DNA of 64,000 nt from Halobaculum magnesiiphilum (GCF_019823105.1 NZ_CP081958.1:1240001-1304000); one strand, 5' to 3'. Counted from the first letter of the stretch, positions 26,337 through 35,227 are shown. Program-made: numbers and translations. Notes: a model not told the origin generated them from the letters alone.

Positions 26337-27206
26337 TCACTCCTCCTCGCCCGCAGCGTACCGCTCCAGCGCAGCCGCAGCGCCGGCGGCGACGTAGCCC
26401 GCGTCGACGCCGACGATCTGGTAGTCGTAGCCCAACTCCGCCCAGTGGTCGATCTCCGCGGGCGAGGTCGCGAGCGTGCCGACCGGCACCGAACTCTCCG
26501 CGAGCACCCGCTCGACGGCCCCGAGGAACCGCTCGGAGTCGTACTCGCCGAAGACGCCCAGGTCCGCCGAGAGGTCGGCCGGGCCGACGAGCAGCGCGTC
26601 CAGCCCGTCGACGGCGGCGATGTCGCCGGCGTTCGCGACCGCCGTTTCGGTCTCGATCTGGGCGATCGTCGCGACGCGGTCGTTCGCCCGCCCGTAGTAG
26701 TCGTCGAGGTCGCGACCGTACGCCGACGCGCGCGTTCCCGCGACGCCGCGGCGTCCCTCGGGCGGGTAGCGCGCGGCCGCGACGAACTCCGCGGCCTCCT
26801 CGCGGGTGTTCACCCGCGGCGACATCACGCCGGCGGCGCCGGTGTCGAGGACGCGCTTGATCCGGACGTGGTCGTTCCACGCGACCCGGACCACGGCCGC
26901 CGTGTCGCCGGCGGCGTTCGCGTCCCCCGTGTCGCCGGCGGCGGCCGCCCCGGCGTCGGCGTCGCGGTTGCCGCGGGCGTCGGTGCCGCCCGGACCGTCG
27001 CGGGCGTTCGCTGCGTCGACTGCGCGGACGGCCGCCTCCACGGATTCGATCCCCGTGGGCGCGTGTTCGGTGTCGATCACGACGAAGTCGGCGTCGGTGA
27101 GCGCGAGCTGTTCGGCGATCTGGGGCGACGGCGTCGACAGCCAGTGGCCGGCGGGACGCTCGCGAAGGGTCGCGCGCAGGCCCGCGAGGCCGGAGTCGTC
27201 GGTCAT
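26337..27206 (-). CDS. HpcH/HpaI family aldolase
   Basis: A 289-residue class II (metal-dependent) pyruvate aldolase-like TIM barrel. Motifs: FVVIDTEHAP near 31-40, GVMSPRVNTREEA, and metal ligands in QIETETA and LLVGPADLS. Members cleave or form 4-hydroxy-2-oxo acids; the substrate here is unknown. Residues about 75-112 are a Gly/Asp/Ala-rich insert absent from typical HpaI enzymes, probably a surface loop. The ATG at 27206 is favoured over a start ten codons upstream because the motif spacing then matches the family. Confidence 0.85.
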   Translation of the reverse strand: MTDDSGLAGLRATLRERPAGHWLSTPSPQIAEQLALTDADFVVIDTEHAPTGIESVEAAVRAVDAANARDGPGGTDARGNRDADAGAAAAGDTGDANAAGDTAAVVRVAWNDHVRIKRVLDTGAAGVMSPRVNTREEAAEFVAAARYPPEGRRGVAGTRASAYGRDLDDYYGRANDRVATIAQIETETAVANAGDIAAVDGLDALLVGPADLSADLGVFGEYDSERFLGAVERVLAESSVPVGTLATSPAEIDHWAELGYDYQIVGVDAGYVAAGAAAALERYAAGEEE

Positions 27207-27263
27207 GCGAACCGCTCCTCGCCGACGGGACATCAATCCGGCAGAACCCGCACTCCGCTGCCG

Positions 27264-27500
27264 CTATGCCGACGCCGACCGAACGATACCGGCCAGGAGT
27301 GCGCCGCCGGCGACGGCGACGACGACGACGGCGACCGCGATAACCTCGGCGGGCGACTGGTCGATCCACCGCTGGAGCCACCACGCCGCGTAGTGGATCT
27401 GCGTGTACACGAAGAAGCGGTACGGGAAGTGGACCCACGCGATCAGCGTCACGGCGGAGATTCCCAGGTAGTCGACGGCGTCGCGCTCCCGTACCCACAT
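27264..27500 (-). CDS. small membrane protein
   Basis: A 78-residue protein with a first amphipathic segment (DYLGISAVTLIAWVHFPYRFF) rich in aromatics and a C-terminal helix at about 52-72. I do not recognise it. The clear hydrophobic pattern and normal codon use favour a real gene. Confidence 0.6.
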   Translation of the reverse strand: MWVRERDAVDYLGISAVTLIAWVHFPYRFFVYTQIHYAAWWLQRWIDQSPAEVIAVAVVVVAVAGGALLAGIVRSASA

Positions 27501-27601
27501 GGGGGCGACTCGCCGTCGGGGTCACAAAAGCGTTCGTCCCCGGCTCTCGGGGGTGAGAACGCCGCGCGCGTCGACCGTTCGGCCCCGCACCGTCGGGACG
27601 G

Positions 27602-27889
27602 CTACTCGTCGCCCTGAGCCGCCTCGACGCGGGCTGCGTACTTCTCCAGTTCGCCCGCGAGCTCGCGCGCCTCGGCCGCCGAGAGGGTGACGCCCTCGGC
27701 GTGGGCCGGGAGCTCCGTCAGTCCGGTGTTGTCGAGTTCGAGTTCGAGCGTGACGTGGTCGGGGTCCTCGCGGGGCGCCGTCACGTTCAGCACGGCGACG
27801 GCCTCCTCCTCGAAGTCGTGGCCGCGGGCGAAGCCGTCGAGCAGGTCGAAGGTGGTGTAAGCGTTGACGCGGATGAGCCGGTCGGGCAT
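27602..27889 (-). CDS. DUF6360 family protein
   Basis: A 95-residue acidic protein of the haloarchaeal DUF6360 type: RLIRVNAYTTFDLLDGFARGHDFEEEAVAVLNV, then a beta-rich middle and a helical end (SAAEARELAGELEKYAARVE). Its function is unknown. It starts nine bases after the stop of the siroheme reductase gene on the same strand, so the two are almost certainly co-transcribed. A role linked to nitrite or sulfite reduction is only a contextual guess. Confidence 0.8.
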   Translation of the reverse strand: MPDRLIRVNAYTTFDLLDGFARGHDFEEEAVAVLNVTAPREDPDHVTLELELDNTGLTELPAHAEGVTLSAAEARELAGELEKYAARVEAAQGDE

Positions 27890-27898
27890 GGGCGCCCC

Positions 27899-29665
27899 TC
27901 AGTCGTCCGACGGGATAGGGCTGCCGTCGGCGCGCGCCGGCGCGGGCGAGGCGTCCATGTCGTCCTCGTCGGCGTACGGGTACCACGTCATCTTCGTGTT
28001 GTGCATGTACGGGTCCTCGTAGGCGGTCTCCTCGGGCTCGACGAGTTCGGCGAGCGTCTCCTCGTCTGTGCGCTCGACGAAGTCGCGGAAGCTCTCGTCG
28101 CCCTCGCGGCGCTCCTCGAAGTTGGCGAGGAGGTTCGCGATCGCGCCGGGAACCTCGTCGGCGGGCACGCGCTGTTCGACCCACTCGGCGAACCGCGGGT
28201 CCTCGCCGAGGCCGCCGCCGAGACCGATGTCGAGCGCCTCGACGGGCTCGCCGTCCTTGCGGGTCTTCATCCCGCGCAGGCTGATGTCGGCGATCTGCGG
28301 CTGCGCGCAGGAGGCGGTGCAGCCCGACAGGTGGATGTGGAAGTCCTCGACGCCGTCTGGCACCTCGACGTTCTCCTTGAGCCAGCGGGCGTACCGCACC
28401 TGCCGGTTCTTCGTCTCGACGATGGACAGCGAGCAGAACTCCGTCCCCGTGCAGGCGATGGAGCCGCGCATGAAGGGGTGCGGGTCCGGCTCGTAGGTGT
28501 CGAGCAGGTCCTCCGCGAGCAACCCGTCGAGGTCCTCCTCGGGCACGTCGGTGACGATGACGTTCTGGCGCTGGGTCACGCGGACCTCGCCGGAGCCGTA
28601 CTCGTCGGCGACGCGGGCGAGCTCTCGGGTGTCGTCGGCGCCCATCCGGCCGACCAGGACGTTCAGGCCGACGTAGTAGTTACCGTCGTTCTGCTCGTGG
28701 ACGCCGACGTGGTCGTGGTGGCCGGCGTCGTTGCGCCCGGAGTTGTACGTGTACTCGTCGCGCAGGTCCTCGCCGGCGGTCTGCAGCTCGAAGTCGACGA
28801 ACTCCTCCTGAAGCGTCTCGCGGATCTTCTCGGTGCCCCACTCGTCGGTGAGGAACTTCATCCGGGCGTTGTAGCGGTCCTCACGGTCGCCGTACTCGCG
28901 GAACAGCGCCGAGATGCCGCCCGCGACCGCGTCGGCGTCCTCCGGCGGGACGAACACGTCGATGCTCCGGGCGAGCCGCGGCTCGTTCCGGGAGAGGCCG
29001 CCGCCGACGCGGACGTTGAACCCCTTGACGCCGTCCTTCTCGGCCGGCTCGAACGCGAGGTCGTTGATGTCGCCCTGGCCGCAGCCCTCCGTACAGCCGG
29101 TGACGCTCACCTTCCACTTGCGCGGGAGGTTCGAGTGCTCGTCGTTGCCCTTGAACGTCTCGTTGAGGTCCATCGCGACCGGCAGCGCGTCGACGAACTC
29201 GTTGGAGTCCTTGCCGGCGACGGGGCAGCCGACGATGTTGCGCCAGGAGTCGCCACACGCCTGCTGTGTGGACAGCCCGTTCGCCTCCAGCTTCTCGAAG
29301 ATCTCGGGCACGTCCTCCAGTCGGATCCAGTGGAGCTGGATCGACTGGCGGGTCGTCCAGTCGACGTACGCGTCGCCGAACTCGGGGTTCTCGGCGGGGC
29401 CGCGGGCGTACTCGTCGGCGATATCGGCGACGACCTCGACTTGCCCCGGCTTCAGCACGCCGTTGGGCGTCCCGATCCGCATCATGAAGTAGCTCTCTTG
29501 GCCGTTCCGCTGGTGGTACAGCCCCCACCACTTGAAGCGCTCGAACCAGGCGTCGTGTTCGTCCTCCGGGATCGACTCCCACCCCTCCTCGGCGAACTCC
29601 ATCAGGTGCTCCCTGATCTCGTTGCCGTACACCTCCGATTTCCAGTTTTCGACGTCCGTGGGCAT
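27899..29665 (-). CDS. ferredoxin-type nitrite/sulfite reductase
   Basis: A 588-residue siroheme and [4Fe-4S] enzyme reducing nitrite to ammonia or sulfite to sulfide with six electrons. Two ferredoxin-like half-domains (YVDWTTRQSIQLHWI and EVRVTQRQNVIVTDV) flank the cluster-binding cysteines at about 405, 411, 449 and 453 (C-x5-C, then C-x3-C in GCTASCAQPQ). The length equals haloarchaeal NasD-like proteins, but assimilatory sulfite reductases look alike, so the substrate stays open. The ATG at 29665 is the first with homology. It is followed by the DUF6360 gene in an apparent operon. Confidence 0.92.
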   Translation of the reverse strand: MPTDVENWKSEVYGNEIREHLMEFAEEGWESIPEDEHDAWFERFKWWGLYHQRNGQESYFMMRIGTPNGVLKPGQVEVVADIADEYARGPAENPEFGDAYVDWTTRQSIQLHWIRLEDVPEIFEKLEANGLSTQQACGDSWRNIVGCPVAGKDSNEFVDALPVAMDLNETFKGNDEHSNLPRKWKVSVTGCTEGCGQGDINDLAFEPAEKDGVKGFNVRVGGGLSRNEPRLARSIDVFVPPEDADAVAGGISALFREYGDREDRYNARMKFLTDEWGTEKIRETLQEEFVDFELQTAGEDLRDEYTYNSGRNDAGHHDHVGVHEQNDGNYYVGLNVLVGRMGADDTRELARVADEYGSGEVRVTQRQNVIVTDVPEEDLDGLLAEDLLDTYEPDPHPFMRGSIACTGTEFCSLSIVETKNRQVRYARWLKENVEVPDGVEDFHIHLSGCTASCAQPQIADISLRGMKTRKDGEPVEALDIGLGGGLGEDPRFAEWVEQRVPADEVPGAIANLLANFEERREGDESFRDFVERTDEETLAELVEPEETAYEDPYMHNTKMTWYPYADEDDMDASPAPARADGSPIPSDD

Positions 29666-29712
29666 TCGTGGGCGAACACAGTCGCCCGACGACCCTAAAG
29701 CGCGCCTCCGCG

Positions 29713-30045
29713 TCAATCCTCCCCGACGCTGCCGGGAACCGGCAACGCTTGCGAGCCCGCCGGCGCGCCGAGGGCACCGTCCGGGAACCGGACCGCCTCG
29801 CCCGCGACGGAACGGAACTCGCCGTCGACGATCCGCCCGACAGGGAGCCCCCGGACGGTCGCCGCCTGCCCACACCGAATGCACTGCCCGTACACGTCGG
29901 CCGTCACGGTGCGGCCGTCGACGCCCACGTCGGTGAAGCCCTCGACGACGTAGTCGGCGCACTCGCAGGCGCACACCGGGTCGTCGCCGCCGGCGACGCG
30001 CCACAGTTCGCTGACGCTGACCCGGCGTTCGTCGTTCACGGACAC
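29713..30045 (-). CDS. cysteine-containing small protein
   Basis: A 110-residue protein with CACEC at 25-29 and CIRC near 55-58, enough to bind one zinc ion, in an otherwise beta-rich acidic domain. The C-terminal third is Pro/Gly/Ala-rich. It has no family I recognise. The start is a GTG at 30045. It lies 47 bp upstream of the siroheme reductase gene on the same strand and might be co-transcribed. Confidence 0.62.
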   Translation of the reverse strand: MSVNDERRVSVSELWRVAGGDDPVCACECADYVVEGFTDVGVDGRTVTADVYGQCIRCGQAATVRGLPVGRIVDGEFRSVAGEAVRFPDGALGAPAGSQALPVPGSVGED

Positions 30046-30268
30046 CCACGCGCCGTCGCTCGAGCACGCGGAGGGCGACGCTCATACCGTATCGAGGCGG
30101 TGGACGGACATACCCCCGTCGCCGGACGCAACGGCCGACGGTTCCGGTGACGCCGACGGCGACGAGGATCGCCAGCCTTCGCCCGGATCGCCGCGATCTT
30201 CTCGTCCCGGATAGCGGCAACAACATCCTCGACCGGGGAGCGTCGGTCACGCTTGACCGTGCGACGTG

Positions 30269-30275
30269 GCTTATG
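30269..30275 (+). promoter_or_regulatory. TATA box for the 48-residue acidic protein
   Basis: GCTTATG centred about 28 bp before the ATG at 30301. Confidence 0.55.
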
Positions 30276-30300
30276 GTAGTGGGGTATCTGTAGTGTAGTG

Positions 30301-30447
30301 ATGGCAGAACAGACGACCGACGACCGATACGGCGACGAAGAAGTCGACACCTCCCATCTCGACGATCTCGAGGACGGGTGCGGCTGCGCGGAGGTGTGGG
30401 AGCACCTCTCCGAGGACGAGGACGAGGACGCCGACGAGGCCGAGTAA
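30301..30447 (+). CDS. 48-residue acidic Cys-containing protein
   Basis: A very acidic micro-protein with a CGC motif (DGCGCAEVWEHLSEDEDED) near residues 27-29 and no other cysteines. The ATG at 30301 is supported by a TATA box 28 bp upstream. Short acidic proteins of this kind are conserved in haloarchaea; function unknown. It lies between the divergent small zinc protein gene and the tRNA-Met gene. Confidence 0.72.
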   Translation: MAEQTTDDRYGDEEVDTSHLDDLEDGCGCAEVWEHLSEDEDEDADEAE

Positions 30448-30631
30448 CGCGACCACGATCTTCTGTTGTCCGCGCCGTGGAGCGGCGAGCCGACGGCTCG
30501 TGGCACCGATCACACGACCCCGTAGACGAGCGTCGCCGTCGAACTCCGCGACACTGGGTCCGCCGGTCGGATCTCGGGAAACGAGTCCGCCGGCAGCGAC
30601 CGCTCGACGGTCGAGGCATCCGCGAGAAGCA

Positions 30632-30780
30632 TGCCGGGGGTGGGCTCCGAACCCACGATCTCCGCATGGCCCAGGTACGAGGCTCGGCGGGCCCCGTTGG
30701 GGCGGAGGCTTCCAAGGCGTTCCGCACCGAATCTCGAAACCCTATGAGTGCGGCGCTATGTCCAGCTAAGCCACCCCGGC
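30632..30780 (-). tRNA. elongator tRNA-Met (CAT) with a 75-nt intron
   Basis: On the minus strand the acceptor GCCGGGG begins at 30780 and pairs with CCCCGGC, followed by discriminator A at 30632. The anticodon stem CCGCA/TGCGG holds loop CTCATAA, with anticodon CAT at 30746-30744. The T-arm GTGGG-TTCGGAG-CCCAC is complete; CCA is not encoded. An intron of exactly 75 nt (30742-30668) lies between positions 37 and 38, the canonical archaeal site. A 75-nt intron is known from elongator tRNA-Met of Haloferax volcanii, which separates this gene from initiator tRNA. Confidence 0.93.
30668..30742 (-). other. tRNA-Met intron (75 nt)
   Basis: Interrupts the anticodon loop after position 37. It is GC-rich and self-complementary, as needed for the bulge-helix-bulge structure cut by the archaeal splicing endonuclease. 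Confidence 0.85.
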
Positions 30781-30920
30781 TCACGTGGTCGTCGGGCGGT
30801 CGCACTCTTGAAGCTTCCCATCGCGAACCGGTGCGACACGCCGAACCACACGGCGGCGCCGCCCCGCGGATGCGACACCTCCGGCCGACGGCGTTCCGCC
30901 GCGCGACCGGCGTACCCGCC

Positions 30921-30930
30921 GGGTTTAAGC
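30921..30930 (+). promoter_or_regulatory. TATA-like box for the DUF7115-type gene
   Basis: GGGTTTAAGC centred about 28 bp before the ATG at 30954. Confidence 0.55.
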
Positions 30931-30953
30931 CACGGGGCGGGCGAAACGCTGGT

Positions 30954-32060
30954 ATGAGTCTGCCGGAACTGGTCCGGGGAGAGCTGGGCGATGAGGACCC
31001 CGTCGCCCGCGTCCACCTCGGCGGGGACGACGAACTGTTCGTCACCCCGACCCGCACGCTGATCTACCGCGCGGAAGGGCTGCTCTCCGACGAGTCCACC
31101 GATGAGTTCCCCCACGACGCCGAGCGCGTCGCCGTCTCCGAGTCGCGTCGGAAGGCGAAGTTCACCCTCGAGTACGGGCTCGACGGCGAGCGCACGTTCT
31201 CGGTGCCGCGCGGCTCCCTCGACGAGGTCCTCCACCCCGTGCTCGCGGGCGTCCTCTCGGCGTCCGGGATCACCGACCCGGGCGAGACCGTCGAGCGCAC
31301 CTTCCGCTTCTCGGAGCTCACGCTCGTCGTCACCTCCGCACGGCTTGTCAAGCACATCGGCGCGGCCGTCTGGGACGACGACTACGAGGAGTTCCACTAC
31401 GACGACGTGACCGACCTCACCTTCGAGGAGGGGAGCGTCGCCACCACCCTGGTGCTCACCGTCGACGGGCGCCAGGAGCGGTTCAAGGCGCCCAGCGACA
31501 GCGCCCGGGCGATCAAAGAGCGCCTCACGAACGCGCTGTTGGCCCACTACGACGTGGACTCGCTGGAGGAGTTCCGCGCCCTCGCGGCGGCTGCCGACGG
31601 CGAGGACGACGCCGACGAGTCGGTCGACCGGACCGACTTCGGCGGCGGTCCCGACCCGCTGTCGGCAGAGCCCGCGGAGGTCGACACCGACGCCGGCACC
31701 CGCGAGGAGCCGCTCGCCGACGAGGAGGCCGCCGAGCCGCGCGCGGACGCCGCGGCCGGGGCGAGCGAGCAGTCGGGGACGGCCGGCACCGCGGGGACCG
31801 CGGCCGCGACGGGGATGCACAGGGACGCCGACGCGGTCGACGCGGCCGATCAGGAGACCGTCGACGCCGACGCCGCCGGAGCCGAGGCGGCCGAGCGCGA
31901 CGGCTTCGGCGACTCCGGGTTCGAGCCTGCCGAACCAACCGACGACGTGGCCGAGGAGGTGGCCGCCCTCAGGGAACTCGTCGAGCGCCAGGGCGAGCAG
32001 ATCGAACGCCAGACGGAACTGGTCGAACAGTTGATCGAGGAGCTGCGCCGCGGTCGCTGA
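30954..32060 (+). CDS. DUF7115-type protein with C-terminal coiled coil
   Basis: A 368-residue acidic protein. Residues 1-205 form two beta-rich repeats reminiscent of PH-like or lipid-binding folds (VTPTRTLIYRAEGLLSDES; TLVVTSARLVKHIGAAVWDD). A disordered Ala/Asp/Glu linker spans 210-325. The last 40 residues are a coiled coil with heptad Glu/Leu (REDxx pattern in ALRELVERQGEQIERQTELV). Similar proteins are restricted to haloarchaea; function unknown. The ATG at 30954 has a TATA-like box 28 bp upstream. It may oligomerise through the coiled coil. Confidence 0.75.
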   Translation: MSLPELVRGELGDEDPVARVHLGGDDELFVTPTRTLIYRAEGLLSDESTDEFPHDAERVAVSESRRKAKFTLEYGLDGERTFSVPRGSLDEVLHPVLAGVLSASGITDPGETVERTFRFSELTLVVTSARLVKHIGAAVWDDDYEEFHYDDVTDLTFEEGSVATTLVLTVDGRQERFKAPSDSARAIKERLTNALLAHYDVDSLEEFRALAAAADGEDDADESVDRTDFGGGPDPLSAEPAEVDTDAGTREEPLADEEAAEPRADAAAGASEQSGTAGTAGTAAATGMHRDADAVDAADQETVDADAAGAEAAERDGFGDSGFEPAEPTDDVAEEVAALRELVERQGEQIERQTELVEQLIEELRRGR

Positions 32061-32079
32061 CCGCCGTCGTCCCGGACCT

Positions 32080-32469
32080 TCACTCCTCGCGCCCGGTCAC
32101 CTTCCGGATACACGAGGAGCCGAACGGCCCGAGTTCCCCCGCGTCGAGCCGGACGAAGTGGCCGGTCGTGATCCCCGCCCCGCAGCGGCGACACGAGAAG
32201 TCGCCCTCCCGGCGGATCACCTGCGAGTCGAACCGGACGAACCCGGAGCCGTGGACCCGAACCACCGCGTCCTCGCGGTCGATGACTCCGCGGCGTTCCG
32301 CCTCATCGAGCACCTCACGGGTGACCGCGGGGCTCGTCGTTACGGTCTCCAGCCGGTCGATCAGTTCGGGGAGCGGGAGCTCGTCGTCCTCGAGGTGCTC
32401 CAGCAGCTCCACGCCGAGTGCGACCGTCTCCTCGCGAGTTCGGGCGGGCGTGTCGTCGTCCGAGGGCAC
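32080..32469 (-). CDS. DUF5830 family protein
   Basis: A 129-residue protein with a winged-helix-like first half (LPLPELIDRLETVTTSPAVTREVLDEAERRGVIDREDAVV in sequence across 31-70) and a C-terminal CRRCG...SSC segment that may bind metal. It matches the haloarchaeal DUF5830 type of unknown function. It is convergent with the DUF7115-type gene, 19 bp apart. Confidence 0.75.
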   Translation of the reverse strand: MPSDDDTPARTREETVALGVELLEHLEDDELPLPELIDRLETVTTSPAVTREVLDEAERRGVIDREDAVVRVHGSGFVRFDSQVIRREGDFSCRRCGAGITTGHFVRLDAGELGPFGSSCIRKVTGREE

Positions 32470-32582
32470 GTCGGCCGCGGTTCGCCGCGGGCGCTGTTAA
32501 GCGTCTCGGGTGTCCCGGTGTCGAAGCGTCGCCCGGGGGCGCCGTCGGGACCTCGTCGGCGGCCGTGAGCCGCGACCGCGGG

Positions 32583-32590
32583 TCTTATTC
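32583..32590 (+). promoter_or_regulatory. TATA box for the TVP38-like gene
   Basis: TCTTATTC centred 26 bp before the GTG at 32613; it decides that start. Confidence 0.55.
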
Positions 32591-32612
32591 GCGTGACGGC
32601 CCCAGTAGGGCC

Positions 32613-33296
32613 GTGAATCGTCGCGCGCTCGTCGGCGGCCTCGTCGCCGGCGCGGTGGTGGTCGCCGCCGTCCTCTCGTCCCCGAACGCCGTGTTCGACC
32701 GGATCGCGTGGGTCACCGCCGAGCCGTGGCGGCTCGTCGCAGTGCTGGCCGCGCTCGCGGTCGTTCGCCCGTTGCTCGCGTGGCCGGTGACGCTGTTGGC
32801 GGTCGTCGCCGGCTACGGCCTGGGCCTGTCGGCGATCCCGCTGTCGCTCGCCGCGATGGTGACGACCTCGGTCCCGCCGTACCTGTTCGCCAGACGCGGG
32901 CGCGACGCGGGCGACGCCCTCGCCGGCGGCGACAGGGTCTCGACGGCCGTCAACGGCCTCCTCGATCGCGCCGTCGGCGCCGGCGAGCGCGCCGTCTCCG
33001 TCGCCGGGGGCACCCGGTCGGTCGCCGCCTCCCGGCTCCTCCCGTTCCCCTCCGACGCCGTGTCCGTCGCCGCCGGGCTCGCCGGCGTCCGCGCCGGGCC
33101 GTTCGTTCTCGGGAGCGCCGTGGGGGAGCTCCCGTGGGCGATCGCCGGCACCGTCGCGGGCGCCTCCGCCGGGCGTGTCGCCGAGGTCGGACTCGACGGG
33201 GTGATCGACCCGTGGTTGATCGGGACGGCGGCGCTGGGCGGGCTCCTCCTGCTCGCGGGGCCGGCCTACCGGCACTACCGCTCGGCGTCGATCTGA
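32613..33296 (+). CDS. TVP38/TMEM64 (DedA-like) membrane protein
   Basis: A 227-residue protein with about five helices. The SNARE-associated (VTT/DedA) core is visible: LLAVVAGYGLGLSAIPLSLAA, then SRLLPFPSDAVSVAAGLAGVRAGPFVLGSAVGELPW spread over 133-170, the family-defining re-entrant segment. Members are linked to lipid scrambling or undecaprenyl carrier recycling. The GTG at 32613 is chosen because of its TATA box. It is convergent with the acetyltransferase gene. Confidence 0.82.
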   Translation: MNRRALVGGLVAGAVVVAAVLSSPNAVFDRIAWVTAEPWRLVAVLAALAVVRPLLAWPVTLLAVVAGYGLGLSAIPLSLAAMVTTSVPPYLFARRGRDAGDALAGGDRVSTAVNGLLDRAVGAGERAVSVAGGTRSVAASRLLPFPSDAVSVAAGLAGVRAGPFVLGSAVGELPWAIAGTVAGASAGRVAEVGLDGVIDPWLIGTAALGGLLLLAGPAYRHYRSASI

Positions 33297-33308
33297 TCTG
33301 CGCTTGCG

Positions 33309-33722
33309 CTAGTCCGCCGGCTCGCGAGCCAGCAGTATCGCGTCCGTCCCGTCGTCGTAGAAGCCCGGGCGCCGTGCGGTGGGGCGAAACCCGAGAGACT
33401 CGTACAGGCGCCTCGCGCCGTCGTTGTCGGCGGCGACGAGGAGCGTGACGCTGCCGTCGGCGCGGGCGATGAGTTCCCGGAGGAGCCGGGTCGCTCGCCC
33501 CTCCCGCCTGTGGGCGGGATGGACGGCGAGCTCGGCGACGTGAACGCCGTCGCCGGCGACCGGGAGCAGGTACCCGACGACGGCGCCGTCGGCCGTCTCC
33601 TCGACGAGCGCGTCGCCGGTTCGCAGGGCGTGCGAGCGCAGCGTCGGGCTCGGCTCGCGGAGCAGTCGCTGCAGCGTTCGAATCGCCGGCTCGTCGGGCG
33701 GCCGCCCGGATCGAACCGTCAC
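33309..33722 (-). CDS. GNAT-family N-acetyltransferase
   Basis: A 137-residue GNAT domain with the acetyl-CoA loop HPAHRREGRATRLLRELI at about 74-91 and the C-terminal ADNDGARRLYESLGFR motif. Length and order resemble RimI-type protein N-terminal acetylases, but the acceptor cannot be told. The start GTG at 33722 overlaps the stop of the DUF92 gene by four bases (GTGA), so the two are translationally coupled. Confidence 0.85.
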   Translation of the reverse strand: MTVRSGRPPDEPAIRTLQRLLREPSPTLRSHALRTGDALVEETADGAVVGYLLPVAGDGVHVAELAVHPAHRREGRATRLLRELIARADGSVTLLVAADNDGARRLYESLGFRPTARRPGFYDDGTDAILLAREPAD

Positions 33723-35227
33723 AGCGGCGAGAGCGGCGAGCACGCCGGGAACGGCGGCGCCTGGAGGACGATCGTCGCGACCGACGCGAGGGCGTCCACG
33801 ACCGACGCGAGCGCCGCCGGCGACGGCGCCGCGGCGGCGCCGGTGGCGACCGAGAGGGCGACGGCCGCGAGCGCGCCCGACAGCGTCGCGAGCGTGTTCA
33901 CCCCCTGGTTCCCGATCCGGTCGCCCTCGACGGTCGCGCCGAGCAGGCTGTCGACGGTCATGCCGACGAACCCGGCGCCGGTGACGGCGGCGGCCACGGG
34001 GACCGCGACCGTCGCGCTCGCGGCCGCCGGGACCGCGAGGCCGCCCGGCGTCGCGGACCCGCCCAGCGGCATCGCCAGCGCCGCGAGCGCGGCGACCAGC
34101 CCGGCCCCGGCGATCCCCGCGACCTCGCCCTGCCAGGTGACCGCCCCGTCGGTGCCGGGGTCGACCGGCCGCAGCGTCGTCACCAGCCGCGGCGCGTCGA
34201 ACAGCCCGCCGAACTCCGAGGAGAGCGTGTCGGCCATCGCCGCCGCGACCGAGCCGGCGAACGCGAACGCGATCAGCGTCGGCACGGCGGTGTCCGGGAG
34301 GACCGCCCTGGCGGCCGCGAACGCCAGCACCGCACACAGCGCGACCCCGGCGTTGCCGAGGACGTTGCCGGCGCCGCGGGCGCCGTCGTTGCCCTCGGCG
34401 ACGCCGCGGCTGTCCTTCTCCTCGAAGCGGAACTTCGCGGCGAGCCCGCCGATGGCGAAAAACGAGATGAGCACGAGGAACCAACCGAGCCCGCCGAGCA
34501 CGACCGTCGCGAAGCTCAGCAATACGCCCGTCAACATCCCCGAGACGGACGCGGTCTCGAGCACGTACGAGACGACGCCGAGCCCGACGGTCAGCGCGAG
34601 CCCGACGGCCACGAGCGCCGGCGTGACGACGACCCCGCCGGCGGCGACGAGCGCCGACAGCAGCCACAGGAGGAACCCGACCGACACGACCACGATCGGG
34701 TCGTCCCGAGGGAACAGCACCGAGCGGAGGAGCGCGGCGACCAGCGCGGCCGTCGCCGCGAGGAAGACGTACGTCGGGAGCGCCCCGACGGCGAAGGACC
34801 CGGCGGCGACCGCGACGGCGGCTTGGCCGACCGTCGCGGCCGCGAACGCCGTGACGGTGAACGCGGTCGTCGTGGCGAACTCGTCGCTCGTGGACTCGCG
34901 GACGAACTCGCGGCCGAGGACGCCGTACGCCAGCGAGAGGACGCTCGCGGCGTACACGGTGACCGGCATCGGCGACTGCGGGAGCGCCGTCAACACGCCG
35001 AGGGCGGTCGCCGCGAGCGCGAACCCGGCGAGCCCGTTGAGGCGGCGGTCCTCGTAGTCGCCCGGCCGGGCGAACAGCTCGAAGAACCGACCCTCCTCGA
35101 CGACGAACGCAGCGAGGACGGCGACGGCGGCGAAGGGCGCGGCGGCGGCCGGCCCCAGCGCCGGCGCGGCCAACACCGCGGAGGCGACGACGGCGAATCC
35201 CCCCGCACGCCGGAGTCGGTGTCTCAC
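33719..35227 (-). CDS. DUF92 family integral membrane protein
   Basis: A 502-residue protein with twelve or more hydrophobic helices. The C-terminal half is the DUF92/TMEM19 domain: GNVLGNAGVALC, AMADTLSSEFGG, TVDSLLGATVEGDR and QGVNTLATLSGAL. The family is related to phytol/dolichol kinases (CDP-alcohol lipid enzymes), and DUF92 members include phytyl-phosphate kinases in plants, so a lipid kinase role is possible. The N-terminal half is an extra set of helices. It sits next to cis-prenyltransferase genes, which fits polyprenol metabolism by inference. Confidence 0.85.
   Translation of the reverse strand: MRHRLRRAGGFAVVASAVLAAPALGPAAAAPFAAVAVLAAFVVEEGRFFELFARPGDYEDRRLNGLAGFALAATALGVLTALPQSPMPVTVYAASVLSLAYGVLGREFVRESTSDEFATTTAFTVTAFAAATVGQAAVAVAAGSFAVGALPTYVFLAATAALVAALLRSVLFPRDDPIVVVSVGFLLWLLSALVAAGGVVVTPALVAVGLALTVGLGVVSYVLETASVSGMLTGVLLSFATVVLGGLGWFLVLISFFAIGGLAAKFRFEEKDSRGVAEGNDGARGAGNVLGNAGVALCAVLAFAAARAVLPDTAVPTLIAFAFAGSVAAAMADTLSSEFGGLFDAPRLVTTLRPVDPGTDGAVTWQGEVAGIAGAGLVAALAALAMPLGGSATPGGLAVPAAASATVAVPVAAAVTGAGFVGMTVDSLLGATVEGDRIGNQGVNTLATLSGALAAVALSVATGAAAAPSPAALASVVDALASVATIVLQAPPFPACSPLSPL

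Noticed and set aside
30046-30300. Possible extra small gene or pseudogene on the minus strand upstream of the Cys-containing protein
   Set aside because: A fragment reads like a helical peptide, but it runs into basic low-complexity sequence without a start or family match.
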